Source: Euptelea pleiosperma (taxonomy: Eukaryota > Streptophyta > Magnoliopsida > Ranunculales > Eupteleaceae). From it: a stretch of DNA of 64,000 bases. Location of the stretch: positions 13,758,138-13,822,137 of the forward strand of contig CM068544.1 in the NCBI GenBank assembly GCA_035048495.1. The letters run 5' to 3'. The notes below the pieces were generated by a model. The model was not told the origin of the DNA and searched no databases. It was given only the letters and a program-made list of their open reading frames with translations. Shown one piece after another: positions 21,179-31,463 of the stretch. Numbering within the stretch: the first letter of the stretch is position 1; each line of letters opens with the position of its first letter. The position numbers and the translations under genes were made by a program.

Positions 21179-24100
21179 TGATATTCGCTCAAAAGTGCTT
21201 ATTTTAAGCCATTATCCTTATAGCGATGTCGCATTCTCCTACGCAAAACTTGTCTTTTCGTCGACTTTTTCACGTAAGAGTTTCTTCCAATGCGTAGAGC
21301 GCAATCTTTAAACGAAAATCGACTATTTGCATGAAATATACGCATTTCGGATAGTCTAGATATGAAGCCGTTTTGATTAAGTCTCATTACGTGCTTTTCT
21401 CTCGCAGGAAACCCAATCGGGCGATTTTAGAGACTTGTGAGCCCACGATCAACCATAGAAGCCTAATATCAAAGCTTAAGGAGTCAACAAGCTATGACAA
21501 GAAGAGACCGGCCAAGTACGGGTCAAGTCAGAGGATCGTAGAGCCAGATAAAGAACCAAGTGAGAGGAAAAGCTGAAGACCAAGAGACGAGCTAAAGTGA
21601 TTCAAAGCCGCACCAACTGACATAAAATGACGGCTTACGTAATTGGTAAAGCCGACGGAAGATTACATTGAAGATCAGGGTTCATGACCCTCCGCCAGCT
21701 CTTTTGCCATTATTTTGTATTATTTTCTCTCTCCTCTCTCCTAATTCTCTCTCCATCTCTCTAGACTCTAATATCTAACCTGTAGATCATCTCATCCTAC
21801 CATTAGATCCCCAGATCTACCATCCGATCCTTAGATCGATCGTCCTAACCCTCTGATCTCCATCATCTAACCTCAGATCTTCTCTCATTTAGCTTTATTC
21901 CATCTCTCATAGTTCTTCTACCGTTAGATCATTCATCTGACCGTTGGATCTTTCTAGATCCTACGGTCCGCCAATTGTGGATCGAGTCAAACTGCCACCT
22001 CATCTCATCCAATTATTATAGTTTCATCATCTAACAGGCCCCATGGCCAAGTGACCCACAAGCAAATTGGAAGCCCACGGCCTTGTAACCCGTCCTAGAG
22101 CCCATGGTGTTTTGGGCTCATATACCATTTTTTCTCCTCTAGCGGCCAAACGCACCCTAACCCATGGCCTCGCAAGAGGCCCATATCTATCCGGCCCATT
22201 AGCCCGCTTATCCTTGAGCCCATGCCCATACCCATTGACACATGGTCACAAGGCCCACGGGCCAATTATCCTTGTAATGACCCAATCAAAGCAAGTGGCC
22301 AACATAAACCCATGGGCTCTCACAAGCCCACATTCAAGCCAATGGGAGAAGTGGTCAACTTTGACCACTTCTCATCAATCCCCAACTTCATTCCCACGAT
22401 TTCTCTCTCCCACAACAAACTACTCCTATAAAAGAGAGAGAAACCTTGGGTTTCTTTGGTTCCCTCCCCCTTTCAAACTCCTACCTCTCTTCCCCTCTCA
22501 TCCCTTTCCTCTATCAATTACTAGTGGTTGTCCTTTGCTCCTCCTTGAGCAACCGGACTACCCTTGCACACCACCTTCTTACTCACCATTAATTCCGGCG
22601 AGAAGCTCGCCGGAATTGCGTCACCGTTGTGCAAAGTGTGCTGCCACTACGTCTTCTCCCCTTTCCCCTTCACGTTTGCTTCTTCTTCTCCTTCTTTCCC
22701 CCTTTCCTGGCATCTTGTCTACTTTCTTAATCTTCTTCCTCTTCTTGATCTTCACCGGAGTTGCAGGCAGCAACTCCGGTCGTCTTCTTCCCCCTCTTTT
22801 CTTCGGTTTCTCCTTCTTTTCTTGCTGGCCATCTCCGCTTGTTGCCTTGCACCCCTCCTCTTGTGTGCACCTCTGTCCATCTAAGTTTGCCATCAGCTCC
22901 TTCCACCAACTACGAGTGAAAATCCAGCGGCTCACGATCTCTTGCTGCCCTTCAGCCTGCAACGTGGTGGTTCTTCACCACGTTTCTGGATATCTTCTCG
23001 CTGGGTATTTCCTCAACTCCAGAGCACAGGAGATCTGCAACTCTATTCCACCAATCTTCACCCTAAAACGTATCTCAGGTTTGCTCCCCACGAGTAGCAC
23101 CACCTCACAAACACCGTCTTCATCCTCTTGCCATTGATTCTGGAGAGAAGCTCGCCGGAATCTGCACACCACAATCTCCATTACCAGCTAGGTTGCACCC
23201 ATCAACCACACCGTCTCCTCCCTCTTATTCTTCTTTCTTCTCCTTCTATTCTTCTTATTCTTCCTCTTCTGTTCTTCTCTTTCTTCTCCTTCTTCTTCAC
23301 TTTTTGCTCGCCGGAGTTGCCACCTGCAACTTCCGGCCATCACCAACGCCTTCCACTTTCGCATCCTCTTTCGGTGGCTTCTCCGCCCGAACGGCCAGCA
23401 GTCCGACAAAAGCATCGCCCCATACCACCCACCACCGCCATTCACCTCTCCATTATGGTGTGCAGCCTGCACATCTTTCCTCTCCAGTAGGTGTATCCCC
23501 CAAACCATCAACCTGCGATCCTTCTAGCCGTTGCTACTGCAGTGAATTTGCAGGTCCAGTAACGCCTCCTTGAAATCCAAAAGCTAGCTGCCCTTTGTCG
23601 CTAGCTTGCAAGCTTACAATGTCAAACACCTGCACCACTGTTTCTCCACTGCCTATGCTCCACAACACCGGCCTCATCTTCATCTCCACCTGGTGCTATC
23701 CCTCATCCTCTCAGTGCAGCAACGGAGTGCTATTCCTCTTCCTTACCGTTGGGTTGCACCAGCAACTTCTCTCCACCGGTCCAGCAACCAAGAACGATCC
23801 TCCACACTGACTTGTTGGATGTGATCTCCACCACCTCCTCAATCACCGCTGCACCTTGCCGGCGATCATCACCTAGCTACCAGCCACCATTGCTACAGTC
23901 CACGTTGCTCACCTGCTATTCTCCTTTGTGGTCAACCACCGTTTTCATCACGCACCTGTGTGTGCAATCTAGTTCCTATCGGGTCCCACTGGGTATGCCA
24001 AGAAGATCTGCTACTGCTTCTTGCACCTCTTGAACCATCATCATCAACGCATGCGACACCCTATTGGAGCAACAGCCACGCCTCATCTTCAAGCACATTC

Positions 24101-24817
24101 TATTCTCCACCTGCTGGTGCACCGTGGAGCACCTTCACAACCACCAAGTACAGGTTGCAACTCAACCTCCAAAACCATCAGTGTGCTCCTCTAGAGCTTT
24201 TCAAGTGCAGACCAACCGATCCCTTTACCTTGCTGCCTGTACCTATGCATGCACCCACCTGAGCATAAGATCCACGTGGCCAAACCTTTGGTAAGTTCAT
24301 GGTGAGATCCTTCTTTCTCTCTTTTCTCTCTTTCCCTCTCTAAATCTCACTTTCTCTCTCTAAAACTTTCTCTCATTTTTTCTCTCTCCTTAATTTCTAA
24401 ATTTCTCTCTCTACATTACTTTCGAGTTTCATTTCAATTATTTGCTTTCTAAATTAGTGTTTGCTTTATTTGTTAAATTTTTGTAAACTCGTTTGATCAT
24501 TCAATAAATTGAATTGAATTTTATTATTTTGGTATTTTCTATTTTCTTTTATTCCTGCTCAAATCTATTTTCTTTTCTCCAAAAGAGTGTTTTAAAAATC
24601 AATCATATCACCATTCTCACCCTTCCATAAATTCTCAGCAGTTTCTATTATTATTGTTCTTAATTTGTCCTAACCCCGAGTGCGGACGATATCCGACACG
24701 AGCCACTGTGCAAGTCTGCATTTTTGCAGATTAAGTGAACCAATTCGGAGAAATTACAAATATTGTTGAAATCAAGGGTATCCATAAACAACGACGCGGA
24801 AAAAAATCCTAATTTCA
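21179..24817 (+). repeat. 3' LTR of element B
   Basis: 3639 bp, TGATATTCGC to AATTTCA. The upstream (U3-like) part is full of GGCCCA/TGGGCC words (22030-22330). A TATAAAAG lies at 22427. The downstream strand is very C/T-rich with a hairpin ACCGGAGTTGCAGG.. at 22754-22780. A donor-like TTG/GTAAGT at 24291 begins a TCTCTCTCTA-rich tail. The first 600 bp is close to LTR G, so B and G share an LTR type. The 356-codon frame at 22067-23137 starts upstream of the TATA box and is judged non-coding. Confidence 0.93.
22427..22434 (+). promoter_or_regulatory. TATA box of the element B LTR
   Basis: TATAAAAG followed by a GAGAGAAACC stretch, about 1250 bp into the LTR. Pyrimidine-rich transcribed DNA begins just after it. 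This is the clearest core promoter in the window. Confidence 0.6.
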
Positions 24818-25201
24818 AATTCAATGGACGTTTCTTTCCCTTACCACTTCATCTCTCAACCCTTTACATGCTTTCTTACATGCTTTCTTTATTTCTGTTA
24901 TTTTGATTAATGTACGCACTCTTTGATGATTAATGAAGTTGATTTTGATATTTTGGTGTTCTGAATCTCAAACGAATGTTGTTTTTAAATCGACTCGCCC
25001 TTCTCATCTCTTCCACCATTCTCATTTCTCTCTGTATATTATTTGACAGTTTTAATTCCTTATTGTGCTAACTCACTCCGAGTGCGGATTGAAATCCGAC
25101 ACCTACTGCTATACAAGTTACATTTTGCAGATAATCAGATTTTACAAATATTGTTGAAGTTAGGGTTTCTGAATTGACGACACGGAAAAACACTTCTTTC
25201 A
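24818..25201 (+). mobile_element. C: 3' end of an older LTR of the same superfamily
   Basis: It carries the common LTR tail (GAGTGCGGAT, GTTGAAGTTAGGGTTTC, ACGACACGGAAAAA) and ends CTTCTTTCA at 25201. No PBS follows, so it is a 3' LTR or a solo LTR. Element B is inserted in it; the left part lies outside the window. Confidence 0.8.
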
Positions 25202-25486
25202 GGTACCGAACCCTAATTAATTGATAAAACCAATATAAACGTATATAATATACTTCAACCCCGTTCCCTTATCCACCCCTTATATGAAATGACGTGATGA
25301 TCATGGTATGACAACAAGATGGTACTAGGGTTACATTGCATAAGCACACATATATTTAACATTTAAATAAGAATATAAAATGAATACATAATCATCAAAA
25401 ATAATAATATGGAAACAAACTAGGGTTAAACAACATGAATAACATGTGAACGATCACTGAAGATCACGATCAACATTGATGAATAA
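25202..25486. other. Unassigned AT-rich DNA between LTR C and LTR L
   Basis: 285 bp with no ORF, no LTR tail and no PBS. It is the only stretch not explained by the elements described and may be host DNA or an old element interior. AATAA (25482-25486) precedes LTR L. Confidence 0.5.
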
Positions 25487-26374
25487 TGAAAATAGGATTT
25501 TTCCGCGTCGCTGGTTACGAAAACCCTAGAATCAACAAGATTTGTAATTTATCCGAGATTTCCTACAAAATTCAGAGATTCTAGCATAGGGATTCGTGTC
25601 GGATGTCGATCCGCACTCGGGATTAGGAAACGTGTAGTAAAGAACATAAAATGATTCTAATCATGATTTTTGATTTTTTTGGAGATCGAAAAGTAACTCT
25701 AATCACTTAAATAAATAACAACAAAATTAAACTAAAAATAAATGCATAAACAACACTTTACTTTCTTCATAAACTGTATGAAAAGATCCTTACAGGAATT
25801 TAATTTAAACTAAACAAAAACTAGACTAAAAAGCATTGAAGATAGAACTAGAGAGAGAAATGGAGAGGGTTCTAGAGAGAGAGATAGTAAGGTAGAGAAA
25901 GAGAGAGAGAGAAAATCATGAATGTCTTAAGAGAGAAAGATCAAAGAGAGAAACTAGAGAGGGAAAATAAGGAGAAAATGAGTGTAGATGAGGGGTTCTT
26001 ACCACTGATTTTACCAAGGAAGGTTTAATGGCCATGGAATGGATCTTGGGCGTTGTAGAGGATCTCCCTTACTGGTTCAAGGACGCACCAGGTAGGGATG
26101 GTCTCCCCTTCTCTTCCCTCTTCTTCTATCCTCTTCTTTCTTCATTCCATTCCCTTTTTTTTTTTTTTTTTTTGATTCTTTTCGGAATGGAATGAAAGAA
26201 GAGGGCGTTAGAGAGAGGAAACCAAAACCGTTAGATGCACAACTTTAAGTTGCAGGTTTGGGCTACGGGAGGCACACCAGCAGGTGACTGTTGCTGTCGT
26301 TTGGAGATGAAGGAAGTGCTGCTGTTGGTGCACCTCGTAGTGTTAATGGAGGCGGTACAGCAAGTAGAGAAGAA

Positions 26375-26397
26375 CCTTGCTGGTTCGGCCAGCAAGG
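26375..26397. repeat. Second LTR hairpin type (CCTTGCTGG / CCAGCAAGG)
   Basis: Nine-base arms around TTCGG. A related form lies at 29282-29300, and degraded forms near 57080 and 60730. Confidence 0.6.
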
Positions 26398-27205
26398 AGA
26401 GGAGCTAATGGAGGATGGCAACGTGGTTGAGGGTGCGTTGAGAGGAGGGCAGACCTGCCGGAGTTGCAGGTCCAGCTAGCGGTTCCGGCAACTGGCGCAC
26501 AAGGGCAGCAAGTTGCTGGCGTTAAGGGTGTGGTGGCTGCAAATAGCAGCGTGGTGGAGGCGTACCAGTCCAACAGTGCTAATGGAGAGGGTGGCGGTTC
26601 AGTCAAGGGAGAGATTGGAAGGAGGAGCTTTGAGACCGCTGGTTCCTCTGCCCAACAAGGGAGAAGATGTCGGAGGCTAGAGGTTGCAGGTTTCGCCGGA
26701 GTTCCGACCTGCAATTCCAGTGATCTTTTTTTTTTTTTTTTTTTTGTTTTGAAGGTGCAGACCTGCAACTCAATATTGCTGGTCGTGGAGGAGGAAGGGG
26801 CAGCAACAAGGAGGTGTGGGTGATAGACGATCCAGCAGGTGGGGGCGTCTTCCTCTTCTCTACCCTTCTTCCCATTTTCTTTTTTTTTTTTCTATTTTGA
26901 AGGGAAGAGAGATGAGGACGGGATTGAGAGAAAGAGAAGGAGAGAGGGGCGGTAAGAGAATGGGTAGTGCAGGAGGCGGATCTGCAAATCAGACTTGCAG
27001 GTTTTGAAAACAGTAAGAAGATGAATGAAGAAGGAGGCGTGGAGTGATAGAAAAGGATCGGCCAAAGAAGAAGGGAAACGTGGGGAAGGGCTTTTGGGGA
27101 AGGATTGAAGGGATTAGAGGGGGATTAGGGTTCCAAAGAACCCTTCTCCTTCCCCTTTTAAAGCTCCCTAGTTTCCATTAATGGAAATTAGGAAATTTTT
27201 TAAAT

Positions 27206-27219
<14 letters not shown>

Positions 27220-27258
<39 letters not shown>
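27220..27258. repeat. (AT)n microsatellite in LTR L
   Basis: About 19 uninterrupted AT units following an A run. Confidence 0.9.
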
Positions 27259-27261
<3 letters not shown>

Positions 27262-28531
27262 TTAAAGTAAAATACTACTTTTCTTTGGGGAATTTCCCCA
27301 TTTAGTGGACCCCCCATTTTTTAAAATTTAATTAAAATTATTTTGAAATTCACGGGGTCCAGTAACTGGTCGGACAGCGGGTCGATGATGATGGGCCCGG
27401 CTACTGGCCCACATGGATTGATGATGTCCATCGTCTCACAAGATGATGTGACAGACAGTCTGATGGCGATTGGATGGATGGTGACTTGATTGGGACCCAG
27501 ATTGGTAGACCGACTGATATTCGCTCAAAAGTGCTTATTTTAAGCAATTATCCTTTTAGCGTTATTGCATTCTCCTACGTTAAAATACTCTATTTATCTA
27601 CTTTTCTACGTAAGAGTCTCTTGTGTTGCGTAGAACACACTTTTTTGGACGAAATGGTATATTTGCATGCATTAAACACATTTTCGGAAGTCTAGACATG
27701 TAGTCATTCTGATAAAGTCTCATTACGCGCTTCTTCTGTCGCAGGAAACCCCGATGGGACAATTCTCGAGACTTGCGAGCCTACGTCGATCAGGAAAGCC
27801 CATTATCAAAGCTTAAAGAGCCCACATGCTATGACTAAAAGATATGGGCCAACTATGGGCTGAATAGGAGGACCAAAAAGCCGGCCCAAAGAACGAAAAG
27901 AACAGGAGAGCCAATGACCAAGAGACGGACCAAAGCGTTTAAAGCCACATGAGTCAGCAAGGAATGATAGTCTACTCTACTGGAGAAGCGTAAGGATGGT
28001 CACAGTGAAGACCAGGGTTCCAGACCCTTTGCCAATACTTTTCTCCATTTTTTTTGATACTTTCTCTCTCATCTCTTCTTATTCTCTCTCTCTCTCTTCA
28101 TCTCTCGATCCTCGAATCTACTGACCTAACCCCAGAACTCCTACCCTTCGGCTCTATCTCATCTCCCTTAGCTTTCTGACCATTGGATCTTCCATCGGAC
28201 CACTGGATCTTCAATCGGACCGTTGGATCTCTCTAGATCCGTCGATCTACCAATCTGGGTCCCAATCAAGTCACCATCCATCCGATCGCCATCAGACCGT
28301 CTGTCACATCATCTTGTGAGACAATGGACATCATAAATCCATGTGGGCCAGTAGCCGGGCCCATCATCATCGACCCGCTGTCCGACCAGTTAGTGGACCC
28401 CGTGAATTTCCAAAGAATTTTAATTAAATTTCAAAAAAATGGGGGGTCCACTAATTGGGGAGATTCCCCATAGAAAAGTAGATTTTTACTTAAAACAAAA
28501 AAAAAAGTATATTTTTTTATTTTCAAAAATA

Positions 28532-28557
28532 CCCTATTTCCATTAAAGGAAATAGGG
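28532..28557. promoter_or_regulatory. Dyad just upstream of the LTR TATA box
   Basis: CCCTATTTCC, ATTAAA, GGAAATAGGG, six bases before TATAAG at 28563. It is repeated in S, E, F, L and K. In H (58024-58049) both arms have changed together to CCTAATTTCC and GGAAATTAGG. Confidence 0.6.
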
Positions 28558-28670
28558 AGCTTTATAAGAGGAGGGAGAAGGGTTCGTTCGAACCCTAATC
28601 CCCCTCCAATCTCTTCCATTCTCTCCCAAAAAACTCTCTTGCCCCTTTTCCCCCTCTCTTGGCCGTTCTT

Positions 28671-28711
28671 CCTCTTCTTCTTCTTCTTCTTCTTCTTCTT
28701 CTTCTTCTTCT
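28671..28711 (+). repeat. (CTT)n microsatellite in LTR arm M
   Basis: About 13-14 units, ending just before the GCCGGAGTT hairpin. Similar tracts sit beside hairpins in S, F and E. Confidence 0.9.
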
Positions 28712-29969
28712 TTTACCGGCCGGAGTTGCAGAACTCCGGCCACCTCGTCTTCTTCATGTTCTTCTCCTCCTCCAGCGTCTCCACAACACCCTGTTCACCT
28801 CGCCAGCACCGTCTTCATCACCAACACCCCACACCAGCCGTCCTCAACCTCCATTGACGCTGCCTTCATCGTCTTCATTAAGGGGCAGCAACGCCTCCCC
28901 CCTTGCTACGATCTGCACGCTGGTGCGCCCCCTTGTGTGCATCTCTTGGACGTTTTTGGTTCTCCAAAAACCAGATGGCCATCGTCTCCATTTGGCTCCT
29001 CATCAAGCAGCTGCTGCACCTGCAAAAATAAGAGAGGTCTGCAACTTTCACCGCCCTCCTCTCTTTCTCTCCTCCATTCACGGTGCTGTTGCAGCAAGGA
29101 CCGTGTGCTGCACCATCGCTCCAGCCATTCCACCCTCTCCCTTTGCATTCAACGGTTCCAAAAGAAAAAAAAAGAACCAGAAGAAAGAGGGAGAAGAAAG
29201 AAAGAAGGAGGAGGGAGCGTCCTCACCTGCACCTCCTCCATCGCCGAGCCACCACCGGCCATTCCACTTCACCTTCATAAGTTGCTGGTTCGGCCAGCAA
29301 GCCTTCCTCACCAACCGCCTGCTGCAAGCGCCTCCATCTCAAACGCCTTTGAGAGGAGAAGCCACTGTGCTCCTCTGCCCTCCAATCTTTTACCATCAAA
29401 GGCAACACCCTCTATTGGTGCACTATGGTGCTCCTTCACGGGCGGACCGGAACTCCACCATGATTCATGGGCCAATCCCACTTCACTCTGGACAGCTACA
29501 AAACTTGAGTCCAGGGACCATTCATATCCATTAATAAGTTCTTGGGTAAGTTTCTCTCTCTAGTTTTCTTTTTTCTCTCTAGGATTTTCTATGGTTATGT
29601 TCTCTCTCATAAACACTCTAACTCTTTCTCTCTATAGATATATCTCTCTCTCCTCTCTCTATGTGAAGAACTTCACCTTCTCTCTCTAGTTTTCTAGTTT
29701 CTTTTTCTATATCTTCTTTCTCTATCTTTTTAATGCTTTATTAGTTAGTCTTTTATTAAAGCAATGTAAGCAACTTTTATTTCAAATAATAAAATAGTCA
29801 TTTTTTTTGGGCAATTTGTTATTGTTGAATCATTCTATAGGCTTTTTGATAAATTCTCTCTCTAAGAAAATAGATTTTTAAATCTCGTGATCATCACTCT
29901 CACCCCTCCATCCTTTATTTTTATCATTTTTTGTGAAAAAAAAATTTGTCATTTTATGTTCTTGTCTGC

Positions 29970-30073
29970 GCTACTAATCCCGAGTGTGGATCGACATCCG
30001 AAACTTCCCACTGTGCAAGAATTCTTGCACAGTGGGAAGTTTCGGATGTCGATCCATACTCGGGATTAGTAGC
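29970..30073. repeat. Centre of a large palindrome joining two LTRs
   Basis: Two 52-base arms (29970-30021, 30022-30073) with one mismatch and no spacer, centred on GAATTC. Outside the right arm the solo LTR S intervenes. Beyond it (32844 onward) the arm continues to match 29969 and leftward, so the full arms are LTR-length. Confidence 0.9.
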
Positions 30074-31324
30074 TGATATTCGCTCAAAAGTGCTTATTTT
30101 AAGCAATTATCCTTTTAGCGTTATTGCATTCTCCTACGTAAAATATTCTATTTACCTACTTTTCTACGTAAGAGTCTCTTCTGTTGCGTAGAACACACTT
30201 TTCTGGACGAAATGGTATATTTGCATGCATTAAACACATTTTCGGAAGTCTAAATATTAAGCCGTTCTGATAAAGTCTCATTACGCGCTTCTTCTGTCGC
30301 AGGAAACCCCGATGGGACGATTCTCGAGACTTGTGGGCCCAAATCGATCATGAAAGCCCATTATCAAAGCTTAACAAGCCCACATGCTATGACTAGAAGA
30401 TATGGGCCAAATATGGGCTGAATAAGAGGACCAAAAAAGTCGGCCCAAAGAACGAAGAGAGTAGGAGAGCCAATGACCAAGAGACGGACCAAAGCGTTTA
30501 AAGCCACATGAGTCAGCAAAGAATGATGGTCGACTCTACTGGAGAAGCGTGAGGATGGTCACAGTGAAGACCAGGGTTCCAGACCCTCCGCCAGTGCTTT
30601 TCTCTCTATTTTCTGATACTTTCTCTCTCATCTCTCCTTATTCTCTCTCTCTCTTCATCTCTCGGTCCTCGAATCTACTGACCTAACCCCAAAACTCCTG
30701 CCCATCGGCTCTATCTCATCTCCCTTAGCTTTCCGACCGTTAGATCTTCCATCGGACCGTTGGATCTTCAATCGGACCGTTGGATCTCTCTAGATCCGTC
30801 GATCTACCAATCTGAGTCCCAATCAAGTCACCATCCATCCAATCGCCATTAGACTGTCTGTCACATCATCTTGTGAGACGATGGACATCATCAATCCATG
30901 AGGGCCAATAGCCGGGCCCATCTTCATCGACCCGCTGTCCGACCAGTTAGTGGACCCCGCGAATTTCAAAATAATTTTAATTAAATGGGGGGTCCACTAA
31001 TTGGGGAGATTCCCCATAGAAAAGTAGGTTTTTACTTAAAATAAAAAAATAAAAAAATAAAAAAATATTTTTCATATTTTTTATTTTCGAAAAATACCCT
31101 ATTTCCATTAAAGGAAATAAGGAGCTTTAAAAGGAGAAGGATAGGGGTTCGTTCGAACCCTAATCCCCCTCTTTTCTTCTCCTCTCCTTCCCCCAAAAAT
31201 CCCCCGACGTTTTCGTCACCTTCTTCTCCTTCTTTTTTCTTCTTCTTCCATCTTCTTCTTCTTCTTCTTCCTCGATCTTCGCCGGAGTTGCAGGCAGCAA
31301 CTCCGGCCATCTGGTTCTTCTCCG

Positions 31325-31376
31325 TCTTCTTCTTCTTCTTCTTCTTCTTCTTCTTCTTCTTCTTCTTCTTCTTCTT
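31325..31376 (+). repeat. (TTC)n microsatellite in solo LTR S
   Basis: About 17 units lying between two hairpin copies of the LTR core. Confidence 0.9.
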
Positions 31377-31436
31377 TGTCCTTCTCTCTTCTGTCTTCTT
31401 CTTCTTGCTTTTCTGGTTTTTCGTTTTCACGTCCTC

Positions 31437-31463
31437 ACCGGAGTTGCAGGCTGCAACTCCGGT
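31437..31463. repeat. LTR core hairpin in S
   Basis: 27 bases, ACCGGAGTTGCAG paired with CTGCAACTCCGGT around one base: 13-base perfect arms. A similar copy lies at 31281-31307 and a weaker one at 31613-31638. Confidence 0.88.

Larger units (their letters stand above)
1..24817 (+). mobile_element. Element B: Athila-type Ty3/gypsy LTR retrotransposon, split by element A
   Basis: Reading from the end of the 5' LTR (1-129), the PBS (132-149) and leader (150-1186) lead to a break where element A is inserted. The leader resumes at 13190, followed by gag-protease, RT, RNase H and integrase sequence (13700-19248), a 1.9-kb non-coding tail, a polypurine tract and the 3' LTR (21179-24817). The 129 bases of the 5' LTR differ from the matching end of the 3' LTR at one site near position 39, so B is fairly young. 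Its coding region nevertheless holds several stops and a frameshift. The 5 bases after the 3' LTR are AATTC; the matching left duplication lies outside the window. B is inserted in LTR C. Confidence 0.9.
25487..27514 (-). mobile_element. L: minus-strand LTR, cut at its U3 by the next insertion
   Basis: It begins TGAAAATAGG, the reverse complement of the common LTR end, and reads backwards through the donor-like site near 25999, a hairpin-rich core and a TTTCCATTAATGGAAA dyad near 27174-27189. It stops at CCGAC (27510-27514), where another LTR starts. No PBS lies to the left, so it is a 3' or solo LTR. Its remaining part should lie beyond the nested insertions, to the right of the window. Confidence 0.85.
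27515..30021 (+). mobile_element. M: plus-strand LTR arm truncated at a palindrome centre
   Basis: It starts TGATATTCGC directly after CCGAC and reads as an LTR through the MYB-like triplets, the TATA region (28563-28568), the GCCGGAGTT hairpin (28719-28740), and the donor-like GGGTAAGT (29545-29552). It reaches the GAGTGTGGATCGACATCC tail, then stops at 30021, about 120 bases before a normal LTR end, and turns into its own reverse complement. Its first 700 bp and its tail are nearly the same as the minus-strand LTR of D, but the two middles are unrelated. It is either a separate truncated insertion or part of a rearranged end of D. Confidence 0.75.

Noticed and set aside
22067..23137. 356-codon ORF in the LTR of B
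   Set aside because: It crosses the TATA box and the hairpin. Several overlapping frames are equally open, as expected from pyrimidine bias.
28659..29563. Overlapping 291- and 208-codon ORFs in arm M
   Set aside because: Different frames over the same bases, both starting in or beside the CTT tract; explained by composition.
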